A program made the position numbers and the translations under genes. The notes below the pieces were generated by a model, which saw nothing but the letters and a program-made list of their open reading frames with translations, did not search any database and had not been told where the DNA came from. From contig JASPKZ010007527.1 of the NCBI GenBank assembly GCA_030220185.1, positions 1,054,001 through 1,118,000 on the forward strand: a stretch of 64,000 nucleotides of DNA. Reading direction: 5' to 3'. Within the stretch, counting starts at the first letter, position 1; each line of letters opens with the position of its first letter. The DNA is from Diploptera punctata (lineage: Eukaryota; Arthropoda; Insecta; Blattodea; Blaberidae). Shown piece after piece: positions 1 to 10,181 of this stretch.

Positions 1-711
1 CGTTTTCACTACAGATGGTATTTTTTTCTCAGGTGCACCTCTTGCGAGAGAAGCTTGAACTATGCAACAAAGATGGCGCGCATGCTACAGTCGTCCACCT
101 GTGAGGAACAGAGAAGTGTTGTTCGATTTTTGTGGGCCAAAGGGCATAAACCCAGTGAAATTCACAGGGACATGCGTGGCGTGTATGGGGATGATTGTAT
201 GGACTGTAGCAATGTCTTCCGTAAAGTTAGTGCTCGCTGGGTGCCTAAGAACCTGACAGACGAACCACAAGGGCCAGCGAATGATGGCAAGCTTGGACCA
301 CTTAACGCGGTACACCGCACAAGGACATGACTTTCTGGAAGGAATCGTCACAGGTGATGAGTCGTGGGCGTACCACTACACGCCCGAAACAAAGCAGGCA
401 TCAGCAGTGCGCAGATGGCTACACTCCAACCAAACGTACTTCTACGAACAGGGCATATTGAAACTGGTAACACGATGGGAAAAATGTGTTGAGAAAGTTG
501 GTGACTATGTCGAAAAGTAGGTAAAAGATGTAAGTTCATTTGTGATTTTTTCCTTTTTTTTACTATTAAACTTTAAAAAAAAAATTATTGTGCGTTACTT
601 TCCGATCCTCACAGGTGGACGACTGTAGCATGCGCGCCATCTTTGTTGCATAGTTCAAGCTTCTCTCGCAAGAGGTGCACCTGAGAAAAAAATACCATCT
701 GTAGTGAAAAC
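1..711 (+). mobile_element. Folded, internally deleted mariner-like element
   Basis: Positions 2-107 reappear inverted at 606-711 almost base for base, so the relic has 106-bp inverted arms. The arms include the transposase start, which is not normal for mariner ends. The frame from 55 encodes an N-terminal helix-turn-helix of the mariner/SETMAR type (VVRFLWAKGHKPSEIH). A second frame ending at 520 has the first catalytic Asp context (IVTGDESW) and then a mariner-like C-terminus (DYVEK), so the middle of the transposase is deleted. The AT-rich 3' region is followed by the inverted 5' end. A short 3'-end motif at 588-606 recurs at 773-796, probably the true right end. The left end lies outside the window. 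Confidence 0.8.
55..520 (+). pseudogene. Mariner transposase remnant
   Basis: Two frames carry transposase parts. The first (55-330) has about 40 residues of N-terminal DNA-binding domain and then loses similarity. The second (about 310-520) has the TGDE motif holding the first catalytic aspartate, then jumps to the C-terminal GILKLVTRW...GDYVEK region and a stop. The second and third catalytic acids are absent. It cannot encode an active enzyme. Confidence 0.75.
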
Positions 712-800
712 TTCAAACTATATCTCTGTGAAATTTCAACATTCTAGCTGCAATACCAAGGCAGAAAAAAAATATTGTGCGTTACTTTCCGATCCGCCCT
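712..800 (+). repeat. Second copy of mariner 3' end
   Basis: An A-rich stretch leads to the motif TTGTGCGTTACTTTCCGATCC, which also occurs at 588-606. This looks like the authentic right terminus of the mariner, with the inverted 5' copy spliced in between the two. Beyond it (800-1080) I see only AT-rich sequence. Confidence 0.5.
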
Positions 801-1084
801 CGTATATACAAAAATACATCCAAAAGGTAGTGTTAATATACATTATACGAAACAAATCACTGCATTTTAAATTAACTGAACTTTATTTAAAACAATATAA
901 AACAATAAATTCATACTTGCCGTTATTTTATGACTGATTGGTGTCACGACCTGCTGTAGACTCAAATAAATTATTTACCGTATAAACATTGCCCACACTG
1001 TTAACCTTAGTTGTATGTAATGAACGCAAACATTTCGAACAAATATATTATTTTAGTATTATTTTGAAAACACCATCGCACAAA

Positions 1085-1421
1085 AGTCCACGCTGTGGTC
1101 TCGAGGTAGCGTGCTGCCTTGTCACGCAGCGGGCCCGGGGTCGATCCCCGGTCGGGGCAGTTTTTCTGGGTGAGGTTTCTATCGGGGATTTCCTCACCTG
1201 TAAGACAAATGTCAGGAAAACTTGAAGGCCCAACGGTCCCCGAAATCATATGGCCATCATCCATCATCCTTATCATTATCGTCATCCTTCACCGGTGTGG
1301 AAAGCAACGGGAAGCTACCACACCTACAATTCCCTAGTAAAGCTGCAAAGCATAGCATGAAAATACTATGATTGCAGTGAAGGACCTGCCTTCGGGCAGA
1401 ATTACTATGGATGGAAGGCGC
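1085..1421 (+). mobile_element. tRNA-Asp-headed SINE, copy 1
   Basis: The 5' about 75 bases resemble a tRNA gene: an A-box-like GTCTCGAGGTAGCG, an anticodon-like loop TTGTCAC (GTC, Asp) between GCTGC and GCAGC, and a B box GGTCGATCCCC. A unique body follows, ending in a conserved tail (CTGCCTTCGGGCAGAATTAC). The same unit recurs at 23.9, 26.6 and 45.2 kb. RNA polymerase III transcription is inferred from the boxes; there is no protein. The Asp assignment is inferred from similarity to insect tRNA-Asp. Confidence 0.85.
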
Positions 1422-2030
1422 AAAAAATAATGTACAACGAACGTTTGTGAAGTGTTTTACAGAATCTGTGAAATTAAAAACCTGGCTATCGCTCGGTTTT
1501 TAATCATATCTTGCAGTCTGTAAAAACCACTTGGCAACCTCACATTGCAATATACTGTTCCTACAAAGGAAAGGCGTGTAAGTGAATCAGTGATCTGCTT
1601 TAACAACATTAGCAGTGAAAGTACCCAGATATCAAGTTGAATGCACCGAGTATTGATGTAACCTTTGACCTGATATCTCCGTAACTAGTGTCAGGAGTCT
1701 ATACTTAATTTGATGTTACTTGCCGCGTCCTCTATCAGGCAACAACAATTTTTTTGTCTGCAGTATAGGTCCGTTATTATTACTGAGTAATATGATTTAG
1801 CTGAACTTTCTTTTACTGCCGTTAATGTTACTTTCTACTCACATTTTGCAAGGATTATTTACATTTTATGACTTACACGTCTCGTCCCATTTAGTTTTTG
1901 TTTCTTTCTCTTGGCTTAATTGTAAATTCATGGTGCGAAATTTCTTAACAGTTAAGATCGATCAAGCATTTCATACTGTAGGGTCTTTCATATATCACGC
2001 AATTTTTAAAAAATGTAATAATTAAATTGG

Positions 2031-2497
2031 AGTCTTATGGAACAGACATATAACCAGGAAAAATAAGTTACAAATATATAATTCAATAGTGAGAAGTACT
2101 GTCACATATGGAGCTGTAGTTCGGAAATTCAACAAAAACTTATGTCGATAGAAGTGGATTTCTTGAGGAGAGCAGCAAGATGTTCAAAATTACACAAAAT
2201 AAAAAATACTGTCATAAGAGAAAAAAATGAATATTGGTTATTCGATAGTAGATTATATACGGTATAAGCAATTAAATTGGTATGGGCACGTACGACGAGT
2301 GCAAGAAGAAAGATTACCCAGGAAAACATTGGAATGGTGTCCACCTGGAAGAAGGAGGAGAGGAAGACCTCGAAACTCGGGATGCAGGAAATAAGAACTG
2401 GAATGAGAGCAAGAGGACATGGACTAGATGGAGAGAGAGACGAGTGTAGAAGAAAAATAAAGCTTTAGGCAAAAAAAAAAAAAAAAAAAAAAAAAAG
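2031..2497 (+). mobile_element. Truncated LINE 3' end with poly(A) tail
   Basis: Broken frames encode the last part of a non-LTR reverse-transcriptase polyprotein: an IYNSIVRSTVTYGA segment near 2080, then the C-terminal WYGHV...RLPRKTLEW and GRRRRGRPR signature near 2275-2380. It ends in about 28 adenines at 2470. Frameshifts and stops make it a 5'-truncated dead copy. The clade is RTE-like by the GHV/GRPR tail. Confidence 0.75.
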
Positions 2498-2804
2498 TTG
2501 TGCAAACATTAAAGACATGCAAACGAAGCCATATCCTTGACACAATTGCAACAGTACAATCGGACACGTTGGACAGAACGTGGCACGAAATCGAATTCAG
2601 ACTTGGTATGTTGATGCTACTAATGGTGCACATGTAGAGGTGTTTAGAGTGTGGCAATGAAAATTCTTTGAGTTTCTGTTTCATTTAATACCGGCCTCAT
2701 TTCATAATTCCGCATACTTTGTTGGTTATGATTAATTAAAATGTGGGATTAATATTTGACATTTGGCAATGAAGGCAAATATGATATGAAAAGAAAAAAG
2801 AATG

Positions 2805-2876
2805 CTTGAGTCGGGATTTGAACTCGAGTCTCTAAAGTCTGTACCTTTAGCGCTCTAACCAACTGAGCTACCCAAG
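2805..2876 (-). tRNA. tRNA-like unit (ACA loop), probably SINE head
   Basis: A full cloverleaf can be drawn: a 7-bp acceptor CTTGGGT/ACTCAAG with one wobble, D arm GCTCAGTTGGTTAGAGC, anticodon stem CTAAAG/CTTTAG with loop GTACAGA (ACA at the anticodon), and T loop TTCAAAT with one mismatch in its stem. No CCA-specific or isolated gene context is present, and the copy sits in a repeat, so I regard it as a retroposed tRNA-like promoter, not a working tRNA. Confidence 0.5.
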
Positions 2877-3104
2877 AATTCCAAGACAAACATACAATTT
2901 TCTTATACATGTAGTATTCTCAATTCACACAAGAGGTAGCGGAAAGATCTTCCAACTGCCATCTAGCGGCTAACATAACAGTTAAGCAAATTATTAAAGA
3001 GAATATTTACTTTATAGCAGTAACGCTTGTATATATAGATATTATAAATATATTTTTGACATTTGGCAATGAAGGCAAATATGATATGAAAAGAAAAAAT
3101 AATG

Positions 3105-3176
3105 CTTGAGTCGGGATTTGAACTCGAGTCTCTAAAGTCTGTACCTTTAGCGCTCTAACCAACTGAGCTACCCAAG
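3105..3176 (-). tRNA. tRNA-like unit (ACA loop), second direct copy
   Basis: Essentially identical to the unit exactly 300 bp upstream, including the cloverleaf and flanking AAGAAAA-rich segment. Same interpretation: a repeat-borne tRNA-like head. Confidence 0.5.
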
Positions 3177-3259
3177 AATTCCAAGACAAACTTCCGCTAC
3201 CTCTTGTGTGAATTGAGAATACTACATGTATAAGAAAATTGTATGTTTGTGTTGGAATT

Positions 3260-3331
3260 CTTGGGTAGCTCAGTTGGTTAGAGCGCTAAAGGTACAGACT
3301 TTAGAGACTCGAGTTCAAATCCCGACTCAAG
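3260..3331 (+). tRNA. tRNA-like unit (ACA loop), inverted copy
   Basis: Same 72-base cloverleaf, on the opposite strand to its two neighbours and 83 bases from the second. It forms the right arm of an inverted pair. Confidence 0.5.
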
Positions 3332-3344
3332 CATTCTTTTTTCT

Positions 3345-3350
3345 TTTCAT

Positions 3351-3400
<50 letters not shown>
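3345..3400. repeat. (TA)n microsatellite
   Basis: About 50 bases of alternating TA directly after the inverted tRNA-like unit. Similar TA tracts flank the related unit at 6.34-6.74 kb, so this tract is probably part of, or grown from, the unit's tail. Confidence 0.85.
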
Positions 3401-3402
<2 letters not shown>

Positions 3403-3795
3403 TGAAAGCAGGCGAATGTAAAGGATAGAATATGCTTTGCTCATTTTTAATGTAGACAGGTTAGAGAAAAAGAGGAAGAAGACGCAGTGGCCGGTGGCTA
3501 GGAACAGGTAAGAAGCCCTGCCTCAGGGATGCAGTAACAACCGGTTCCACAACCTCTCATAAATCCCTGCATCACAGTCTTGTTACCCACACTAATTATT
3601 TTATCTTACCTCACGACTTCCACAAACCTAGACATGCATACATCTGTGTCACCACATTTCTAATTTGTTGCAATGCATCAGAGCCGCCCAAACTTATTTG
3701 TATCGCGGGCCAAATGGAACAAACTTCAAGGTCTTCTTATAGCTCCTGTGGCTAATTATTATTTATTATTATTGTTTATTATTATTATTGATAGC
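3401..3795. other. Unassigned sequence
   Basis: No gene, RNA or clear repeat recognised. A short basic stretch near 3460-3530 could be a decayed LINE tail, but it is too degraded to assign. Confidence 0.3.
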
Positions 3796-3890
3796 ATATT
3801 TGAAAGAATTGAGAAGGAATTAAAGTGGTTAGGGCATGTTTTAAGAATGGAAGATGAGCGGTGGCGATATGCAAAAATCATAAAAACTAG
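3796..3890 (+). mobile_element. LINE 3' fragment (family M)
   Basis: Encodes the short segment FERIEKELKWLGHVLRMEDERW, matching the longer copy at 56.83-57.17 kb nearly base for base. It is only the GHV-containing tail of a non-LTR retrotransposon polyprotein, truncated at both ends. Confidence 0.7.
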
Positions 3891-4371
3891 AGCACATTCA
3901 GCACTTTCACGAATATAATCGTAAACTGCACTCTTGAAAACAGAAATTCGCTGAGATATCCAGGGCAACCATTTTTTTTTTGTAGGGCTGTGTTATTTGT
4001 GAATTTTCATATTGATATTTTAAATTTAAATAAAATTTTCTGAGTCCAGTTATGCTATGGCTGGTTGCGGTTCAGCTGCCGGTTTAAAGCCACAAAAGAA
4101 ACAAAAATGTGATAAATACATGTTATTAAACTTACGTAACGTATAAGAGTACGGTATGTGCATCTAATGTTCTTGTTTTTAATTAAGCCACGTCCGTGGT
4201 TTCACATTGAATACAAAAATCTGATATTTCAAGGTCTAATGTGTAAACTTCAATAGTGATAATATTTATTAATAAGGTCATTCACTTAGTGCATCCAAGG
4301 TCGCGAGATCAAATCCAGTTATCGACTGCAGAAATAGAGAAGATCGCCTAATCCAGTATTTAGAAAGCACC

Positions 4372-4735
4372 CTCAGGGGTCCTCAACTAGGGGATATGTG
4401 GATGACGACCACAAGGTGCCCAAGCTGAGCAAAACATGTGTTTTGCACTCTTTTAACTTTACTATCTAACCTCTCTTGGTTAACTCTTTGTTTTTTCGAC
4501 CCCGACGCTATTAGGACATCCGAGGGCTAGGGAGTCTTTCTTATCTTCTCCAGAAAAGCCTGACCAGAGGCTATAAGTTGGCAGCCCCATCACTGGTCTT
4601 GCCTTCCTTTGGCCAGCAACCAATCGAAGGGACTATTATTATGCTTTCAAGTCTTATATGAGAATTTCCCAGAAATTTTCTATAGGATCGTAACAGGCCT
4701 TGGCCTAATACTTGGAAGGAAGAAGAAGAAGATAT
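4372..4735 (+). mobile_element. Short internally deleted LINE-like repeat (family L type)
   Basis: The same sequence occurs inverted at 22.735-23.185 kb. It begins with a non-coding leader (CTCAGGGGTCCTCAACTAGG), and ends in a tail resembling the 3' end of family L LINEs (ATCGTAACAGGCCTTGGCC) followed by GAA repeats. No RT coding sequence lies between. I read it as a 5'-leader plus 3'-tail derivative that probably depends on a full LINE for movement. Confidence 0.6.
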
Positions 4736-4839
4736 CAAAGAAAGGGGGGTCAGAGGAAGATATTAAGCCTAGAATTAGAAATTCAAACGCTCTAATCTCA
4801 CATTGTGAACCATATGACACTGAGGAGCATGTTGATGGA

Positions 4840-4921
4840 GATAAACGACAGATGCGAGGATTATGGGTTAAAAAATGAATGTAAATAAGACGAAGGCGAT
4901 ACTTATAGGAAGAAAACCATT
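4840..4921 (+). mobile_element. LINE RT fragment
   Basis: A short frame reads DYGLKMNVNKTKAILIGRK, the conserved segment after the RT catalytic YADD block in non-LTR elements. Nothing flanking it extends the similarity. Confidence 0.5.
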
Positions 4922-5029
4922 TATATATAGCTACCGGTGTTTTAAAATATGTATATATGTAATGTAAATGGCGTTGTCTGAAAAATCAGAAATGTGGGCT
5001 TATATTTATTCACTGCAACTTCATCACAT

Positions 5030-5740
5030 TATTTATTAATTAAATAAAATAAAATGTAGTTTTATTTGATTTTCATATTTATTAAGATATAATTCAGTGA
5101 CAGCTGTTTCGGTACACTGTACCTTCTTCAGACATGTTAAATTATGAATTGTGTTCCAACTGATCTAAGCAACAATACAACAATATTTATTTAAATTTTT
5201 TAATTTAACAAAGGGGGTTCATTCAAATCAAGTTGAGAATTTAACAGTTTTTTTTACTACTTTTAAATTTATTAATTTCTACAGCCTCCAAAAGATCTAA
5301 CTTCTTACCTTATCACAAATATGTAAAATTTCAAAATTTGGATCGAAACAATGATTAAATTGGAATAGGTGGTTAGCATATTTTGAATTTTCTAAATTTC
5401 TGTTATATGCTCTCATGTGTTCCTTTATCCGAGAGATAAAAGGTCTACCAGTTTGTCCTATATAGACATTGTCACATGTGCCACACTTCACCTGATAATT
5501 TTTCTTTTTTTGTTTTGGTTTTATTGTTTTTTATTATATTTTGTAGAGTTTTATTAGTTTTAAATGCCACATTAATGTTCAACTTTTTAAAGTGTTTAGA
5601 TATTTTATTTGAAAGTGGGCCTATGTATGACATTACAACATATTTCTTTATGTTTTCTTTGAGTAAAGGAAAAACTTTTAAATATGAAAATCAAATAAAA
5701 CTACGTTTTATTTTTATTTAATTAATAAATATGGATTTTC
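5030..5740 (-). mobile_element. Penelope-like element remnant P1 (GIY-YIG endonuclease)
   Basis: A frame at 5297-5491 encodes KCGTCDNVYIGQTGRPFISR, a GIY-YIG endonuclease core as found at the C-terminus of Penelope-like reverse transcriptases. The remnant is bounded by inverted AT-rich terminal sequences (5044-5095 and 5683-5735). The 3' region has the motif ACAGCTGTTTCGGTACACTG, shared with the palindrome at 45.7 kb. The RT domain is missing. Confidence 0.75.
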
Positions 5741-5833
5741 AATCAAGTAACAGCAACTCAATTGATTATGTATATTTATAGGTTATTAATTTATTTTTTA
5801 GTAAACAACTCAGTAAAATAAAGAAATTTCTAA

Positions 5834-5945
5834 AAGGGATCAGAAGAAAAAACATCAACCAGGGCATTCTTACCTTTCATCAAGAATGTAACTGACCGTA
5901 TTGGAAAACTGCTAAAGAAAGAAGACATAAAAACGGTACTTTACA
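5834..5945 (+). mobile_element. Penelope-like ORF fragment
   Basis: One frame reads AFLPFIKNVTDRIGKLLKKE, typical of the linker between RT and endonuclease in Penelope-like proteins. It is followed at once by an unrelated LINE end on the other strand, so it is an isolated scrap. Confidence 0.6.
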
Positions 5946-5959
5946 GGCGTTCATTTCAT

Positions 5960-6290
5960 TTTATTTCAGCATTCTTTATGTTATTTACACAGGTATCCTC
6001 AACCAAAATATACAATTTTTTTTCTTCCACACTTCCCGGTCTTGCATGTCTGCTTCTGTCATATTTCTCTTCTTCATGTTGTCTCGAATTCCCTTTATCC
6101 ACGTTGGCTTTGGTCTACCACGTTTCCCTTTTCCAGGAGGTATCCATTTCAATACTTCTTTGTTTGTTTCTGTGTCCCTTCTTCTCATTATATGTCCATA
6201 CCATCAATCTCTTGTACAATATCGTTTTCTAAATTCACTTATTCATTTTATAATTCTAAATTAATGTTGTGACAGATACTTAGGGCTCGC
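5960..6290 (-). mobile_element. LINE 3' end (family F)
   Basis: On the - strand the frame includes LKWIPPGKGKRGRPKPTWI and a following W-x-K-rich segment, the usual C-terminal signature of RTE-like polyproteins. It is truncated upstream. The rest of the element is absent. Confidence 0.7.
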
Positions 6291-6334
6291 AAGTTGAGGA
6301 ATTTTTTTTTATTCTATGTTTGAAGACAGGCCCA

Positions 6335-6339
<5 letters not shown>

Positions 6340-6374
<35 letters not shown>

Positions 6375-6685
6375 ATGAAAAGAAAAAAGAATGCTTGAGT
6401 CGGGATTTGAACTCGAGTCTCTAAAGTCTGTACCTTTAGCGCTCTAACCAACTGAGCTACCCAAGAATTCCAACACAAACATACAATTTTCTTATACATG
6501 TAGTATACTCAATTCACACAAGAGGTAGCGGAAATTTGTTCCAACTGACATCTAGCGGCTAACATAACAGTTAAGCAAATTTTAAAGAGAATATTTACTT
6601 TATAGCAGTATATATAGATATTATAAATATATTTTTGACATTTGGCAATGAAGGCAAATATGATATGAAAAGAAAAATGAATGCT

Positions 6686-6744
<59 letters not shown>

Positions 6745-6750
6745 TGGGCC
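6340..6750. repeat. tRNA-headed unit flanked by (TA)n
   Basis: A fourth copy of the 300-bp tRNA-ACA unit (6370-6686, - strand) lies between TA tracts at about 6340-6370 and 6690-6741. Its tail repeats the GACATTTGGCAATGAAGGC segment seen at 2756 and 3054, and it starts a further truncated unit before the TA run. Confidence 0.75.
6394..6465 (-). tRNA. tRNA-like unit (ACA loop), fourth copy
   Basis: The same cloverleaf as at 2.8 kb with no obvious change in the 72 bases. Its location within the dispersed 300-bp unit argues for a SINE-type head and against a functional tRNA gene. Confidence 0.5.
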
Positions 6751-6838
6751 ATTGTATGTCCATTTTCGACTTTTTTTTATTATTGGCCCTTTTTATATCT
6801 TGACGGCTTTTTTGTAACTTTATCTTTTTTTGACTATA

Positions 6839-8255
6839 CAGAGTGTCCCAAATTAATGTAGACACTCTTTGAAACGTTATTTCTCAACAACCAAATGATA
6901 CAGAAATACAATTTTTGCTGTGTTTGATGCACAAGGCACTGGAAAAGCATAGCAACACGTTCATCGATCTGCACGTCTTTATAAACAACATGGCGGCGAG
7001 ATTATCCCATTCGTCACACTTCTGCAGGAACCACTCACAAAATTGCAGTAGTCTATCTGGCCCCACAAAATTCGATCAACGCTGGTTTTCTTGATGCCAA
7101 TCTCACGAGAACATTGCCTCACTGACTTCTTTGCGGACCGGCTAAAACCTGCAACAGTATTCTCGTTATCAGTCGGGCGTCTCTTTCTTCCGCACCGACC
7201 TTCCAACACATCTTGCGCCGTTACATCGTCTTCAAACTTGTCTCGGATTATTGTTACCCTTGTTGGTGGTGGTGTCCCAAATTCAACCATCCAACGTCGT
7301 TGCACTTCAACAACATTCTCCACTTTCCAATAACACTTCAGTATCCACTTACGTTCAGCGAATGACTATTTAACTCACGCCCCAAATAGGAGTCAATGAC
7401 CAATCACGTTTCAATGATTTCTGTTTTACAATCAATCAGAGTCGTGTTTCACGAAATATTTATCAGTGTTAAATTTACCATATTAAAGAAAGCTCCTCCT
7501 TTTTAATATTCTGAACAGGTCTGACCATTATTTGCAGTGACTGAGCATATAAGAAATACGGCTACCAGATTGTATATATAGTGCATGAATGTCAACACAT
7601 AAGCGCTTGCAGGAGTTAATATAAAAAACGTTTATAGCAATTTATTATACCACCAAAAAGAAACCGAACTGTTTGCACTTTCTTAGATGTATTTTTTCCC
7701 AGGTAATAATCCAGAAAAATATAATTGTCATATTTACATCATACGACATCAGAAATGAATTAATATAGTTTGTTTCATTTTTTTCTCCACTAGAGAGCAT
7801 TCTTACAATATTGCGATCTTCTGGCAATAAATAATAATATGATCTGGTTGCAGTGATAAACAAAAGAAGCAGATGAAGCGTACCTATCGTTTCTCATTTG
7901 TTTCAAACATCGCAGTTTACATTAAATGTATAAATATTTTTAAGTAACTATAGTTAAATAATGATTTGTGAGTAAACAGCTTAATTTTATTCGTTAAATA
8001 GTCCTAACAAATGCCACTCTTGATTTCCTCACTTCCTGAGTCGTGAATTTATCGATAATTTGGAAATCACTCGTGGCATTACTTATGATAATATCACCGC
8101 CATTGTTGTTTATAAACACGTGAAGATCGATGAACGTGTTGCTATGCTTTTCCAGTGTCTTGTGGATCATACACAACAAAAATTGCATTTCTGTCTCATT
8201 TCGTTGTTCAGAAATAACATTTCAAATAGTGCATACATTAATTTGGGACACACTG
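6839..8255 (-). mobile_element. Tc1/mariner-superfamily transposon with about 140-bp TIRs
   Basis: Ends CAGAGTGTCCCAA... and ...TTGGGACACACTG are inverted and flanked by TA, the target duplication of this superfamily. Inverted similarity continues for about 140-150 bp on each side, past the GTTTATAAACAAC motif. The inside carries only the N-terminal part of a transposase on the - strand. The 7340-8000 interior is AT-rich with no recognisable catalytic domain. A solo copy of one end is at 24.43-24.59 kb. Confidence 0.75.
6979..7323 (-). pseudogene. Transposase N-terminal fragment
   Basis: The frame contains VQRRWMVEFGTPPPTRVTI and GRKRRPTDNENTVAGFSRSA, the two helix-turn-helix modules common in insect mariner-like transposases (DUF4817-like plus a second HTH). 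The following DDE catalytic domain is not found, so it is truncated. Confidence 0.65.
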
Positions 8256-8259
8256 TATT

Positions 8260-8800
8260 TATGCCATTTGTATAATTCAAGAATTCACAGAGTCTAGTCT
8301 CAATTCCAACTTCTTTCAAAAACACTCTCTAGTTTTACTTTCCAAAGACTTTTCACATTGCAAATACTTTTGTTCTGCGAGGAACTCTCACAAAATATCT
8401 CGTTATTTTAACCAGTCTATTGACAGGGATATCAGCCTCTCAGTATAATAAATAAAGTATGAAACAAAAAGCATTTTCAGCCATTTTTTTCGCAACGTAT
8501 GTTGCATTTCACTGGAATTTAGTAATTTTTAAACTTTATTATTATATTCATAGAAAATGCAGTTCAAACTAAAGTTATCATTTAATTTTAATTGCTTTTT
8601 TACGTCTTTTTTTTTTAGTTTTTAGGGCATATTTAGGTCCTTTTAAAGGTCTTTTATAGGATATTAAATATAAAATTGGCACCTGGTAAGTCAGTCGTCC
8701 TCAACTAAATTATTAAACTTCATCAAGTAGTTCCAATATGGAGGCCTTTCAAAAACAATATTTCATCTTCTGCATTTTAACTGGACTGATGCTGTTGTTT
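8260..8800. other. AT-rich sequence without recognised genes
   Basis: No coding frame, RNA or repeat identified with confidence. A 'TTTTAGGGCAT' T-rich motif near 8620 also occurs near 22.27 and 23.2 kb, suggesting an old dispersed repeat. Confidence 0.3.
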
Positions 8801-8809
8801 AAGTTGTAC

Positions 8810-9330
8810 AACGGGTTTAGGTCTGCGGGTGTGTTCTCATTAATTAGGTTCTGTATTCTTTGCTTCTTTTAGAATTTCTATATCTTCAAGGATGCTAATG
8901 CTGTTGTTATACTCTCTGTGTAGTACTGAGAGAGTATTCTCGATTTTGTGGAACTGATGACCCGTTTTTAGTACGTGTTTGGAAAAACTTGACTTTCCTT
9001 CGTTATTAATACAATTTTTGAAATGTTCAGAATATCTATTGTTAAAATTTCTTGTTATTTTGCCTATGTACAACTTAGGCAATTATTGCACTTTAGTTTA
9101 TAAACGCCTTTATTTTCGTATGTATGTGTTATTTCTGTTTTGTTGCATGATGTTGAGTTTGTTATTAGTTTTGAAGGTGATTTTAATGTTTTTATCACGT
9201 TTTCTGACCGAGTTAGCTAATTTGGTCGTTTCATTTCCTGTAAAAGTTAATGTAATCCAATTGTACTTGTGTTATATTATTATTCTAGTTCTGTTATATT
9301 TGTTAAATTGATTCTCCTTTTTTGTTTTCT
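8810..9330 (-). mobile_element. Penelope-like element remnant P2
   Basis: The - strand frame at 8840-9082 reads PKLYIGKITRNFNNRYSEHF, a GIY-YIG core (LYIGKTxRxFxxRxxEH) followed by KHVLKTGHQF, as in Penelope endonucleases. It is distinct in sequence from P1 and P3. The upstream RT is missing; the region to about 9300 holds degraded - strand coding sequence. Confidence 0.7.
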
Positions 9331-9779
9331 GACCAACTTGTTAATCATTTCTTCTTAGTATCCACTGTTTTTTGCTACGGATTTTATATAATTTAGTTTT
9401 TTTTGTAGTTTATTTTACTTAATGGTAGCTTTAACTTTTATAGGTCATCAACTTCCGAGCCCAACTGATAACACAGGTCAATATGATTATTGTCTCATGA
9501 GTACCAATAGTTGTACTTAATGCAGTTTTTTATCATGTTTTCAAATATGTATTCGGAATTTCTCATCGCCCACAGTTATTTTATTACAATTTGAATTAAT
9601 GGATTTAAATAATTAATTTATTAAACGTTTTTTCGTCCATTTGTCCATTGTAAAATAAAACCAAATCGACTAACTCAGGAGATTTCAGCTATGGAAAAGA
9701 TATATCGAGGCAAATAGAATCCTAATATGCTGGCCGATTACTGTTGGACCATCAAGACGGATGCTCCACAGGCAAAATA

Positions 9780-9979
9780 TCAAATTTTATAAGATTCGTG
9801 ATGTGTTCCATTGAGGTATTATTCAAAATTAAAATATAAAATTATGGAATATTCACCTGAAAGGTCCGTCTCCTCAACTTAATTAATTATTTAACTGTAG
9901 CGCTGTCGGGACTTGTCCCATCATCGGCAGGATTCAAAACTGGTCAAACCATTAATTAAGTTGAGGAGACGGACATTTC
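9780..9979. repeat. Palindromic P6 Penelope-type terminus
   Basis: A terminus with GTCGGGACTTGTCCCATCAT and the following GGTCCGTCTCCTCAACTTAA appears on the - strand and then inverted (9953-9979, continuing at 13249). The same terminus occurs at 38.27-38.40 kb after a PLE-like coding tail and at 55.61 kb. Family A later inserted into the right arm. Confidence 0.6.
9967..9979 (+). repeat. Target-site duplication, left, of LINE family A
   Basis: AGACGGACATTTC here is repeated at 13236-13248. Removing the intervening element restores the uninterrupted terminus seen at 38.34-38.38 kb, which proves the insertion boundaries. Confidence 0.85.
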
Positions 9980-10181
9980 CCTCCATGGTATCTTTACCTT
10001 GTCGTGGTGGAGTGGCTTGTGTGCTTAAATGATCCTGAGAGCTATGCCGGCGGTAGCATTGCTGCCGATAGGGTTACCCATGCCGGACTGGTCGAAGGTG
10101 ATAAGCCAGACGAAATAAGTACCTTGGTCGAAAGAGTGACGATCTTTCACCGTAAAAATACAACCGTCAAGAAATGCGGAC

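Larger units (their letters stand above)
2756..3352. repeat. Cluster of tRNA-headed units, direct and inverted
   Basis: A 300-bp unit (tRNA-like head plus AT-rich tail) on the - strand starts at 2756 and begins again exactly 300 bp later. The second unit is truncated near 3190 and is followed by an inverted + strand copy (3246-3352). The sequence between the second and third heads is the reverse complement of the first unit's tail, so 3080-3190 and 3246-3352 form a hairpin-capable pair. A (TA)n run abuts the right end. A fourth unit lies at 6370-6686. Confidence 0.75.

Noticed and set aside
2805..3331. Functional tRNA-Cys genes (ACA anticodon)
   Set aside because: An A at the wobble position for Cys is not normal in eukaryotes, and all copies are embedded in a dispersed 300-bp repeat.
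6509..6865. 118-codon - strand frame
   Set aside because: The Tyr-Ile run comes from the (TA)n tract and the rest from a tRNA-headed repeat; no coding signal.
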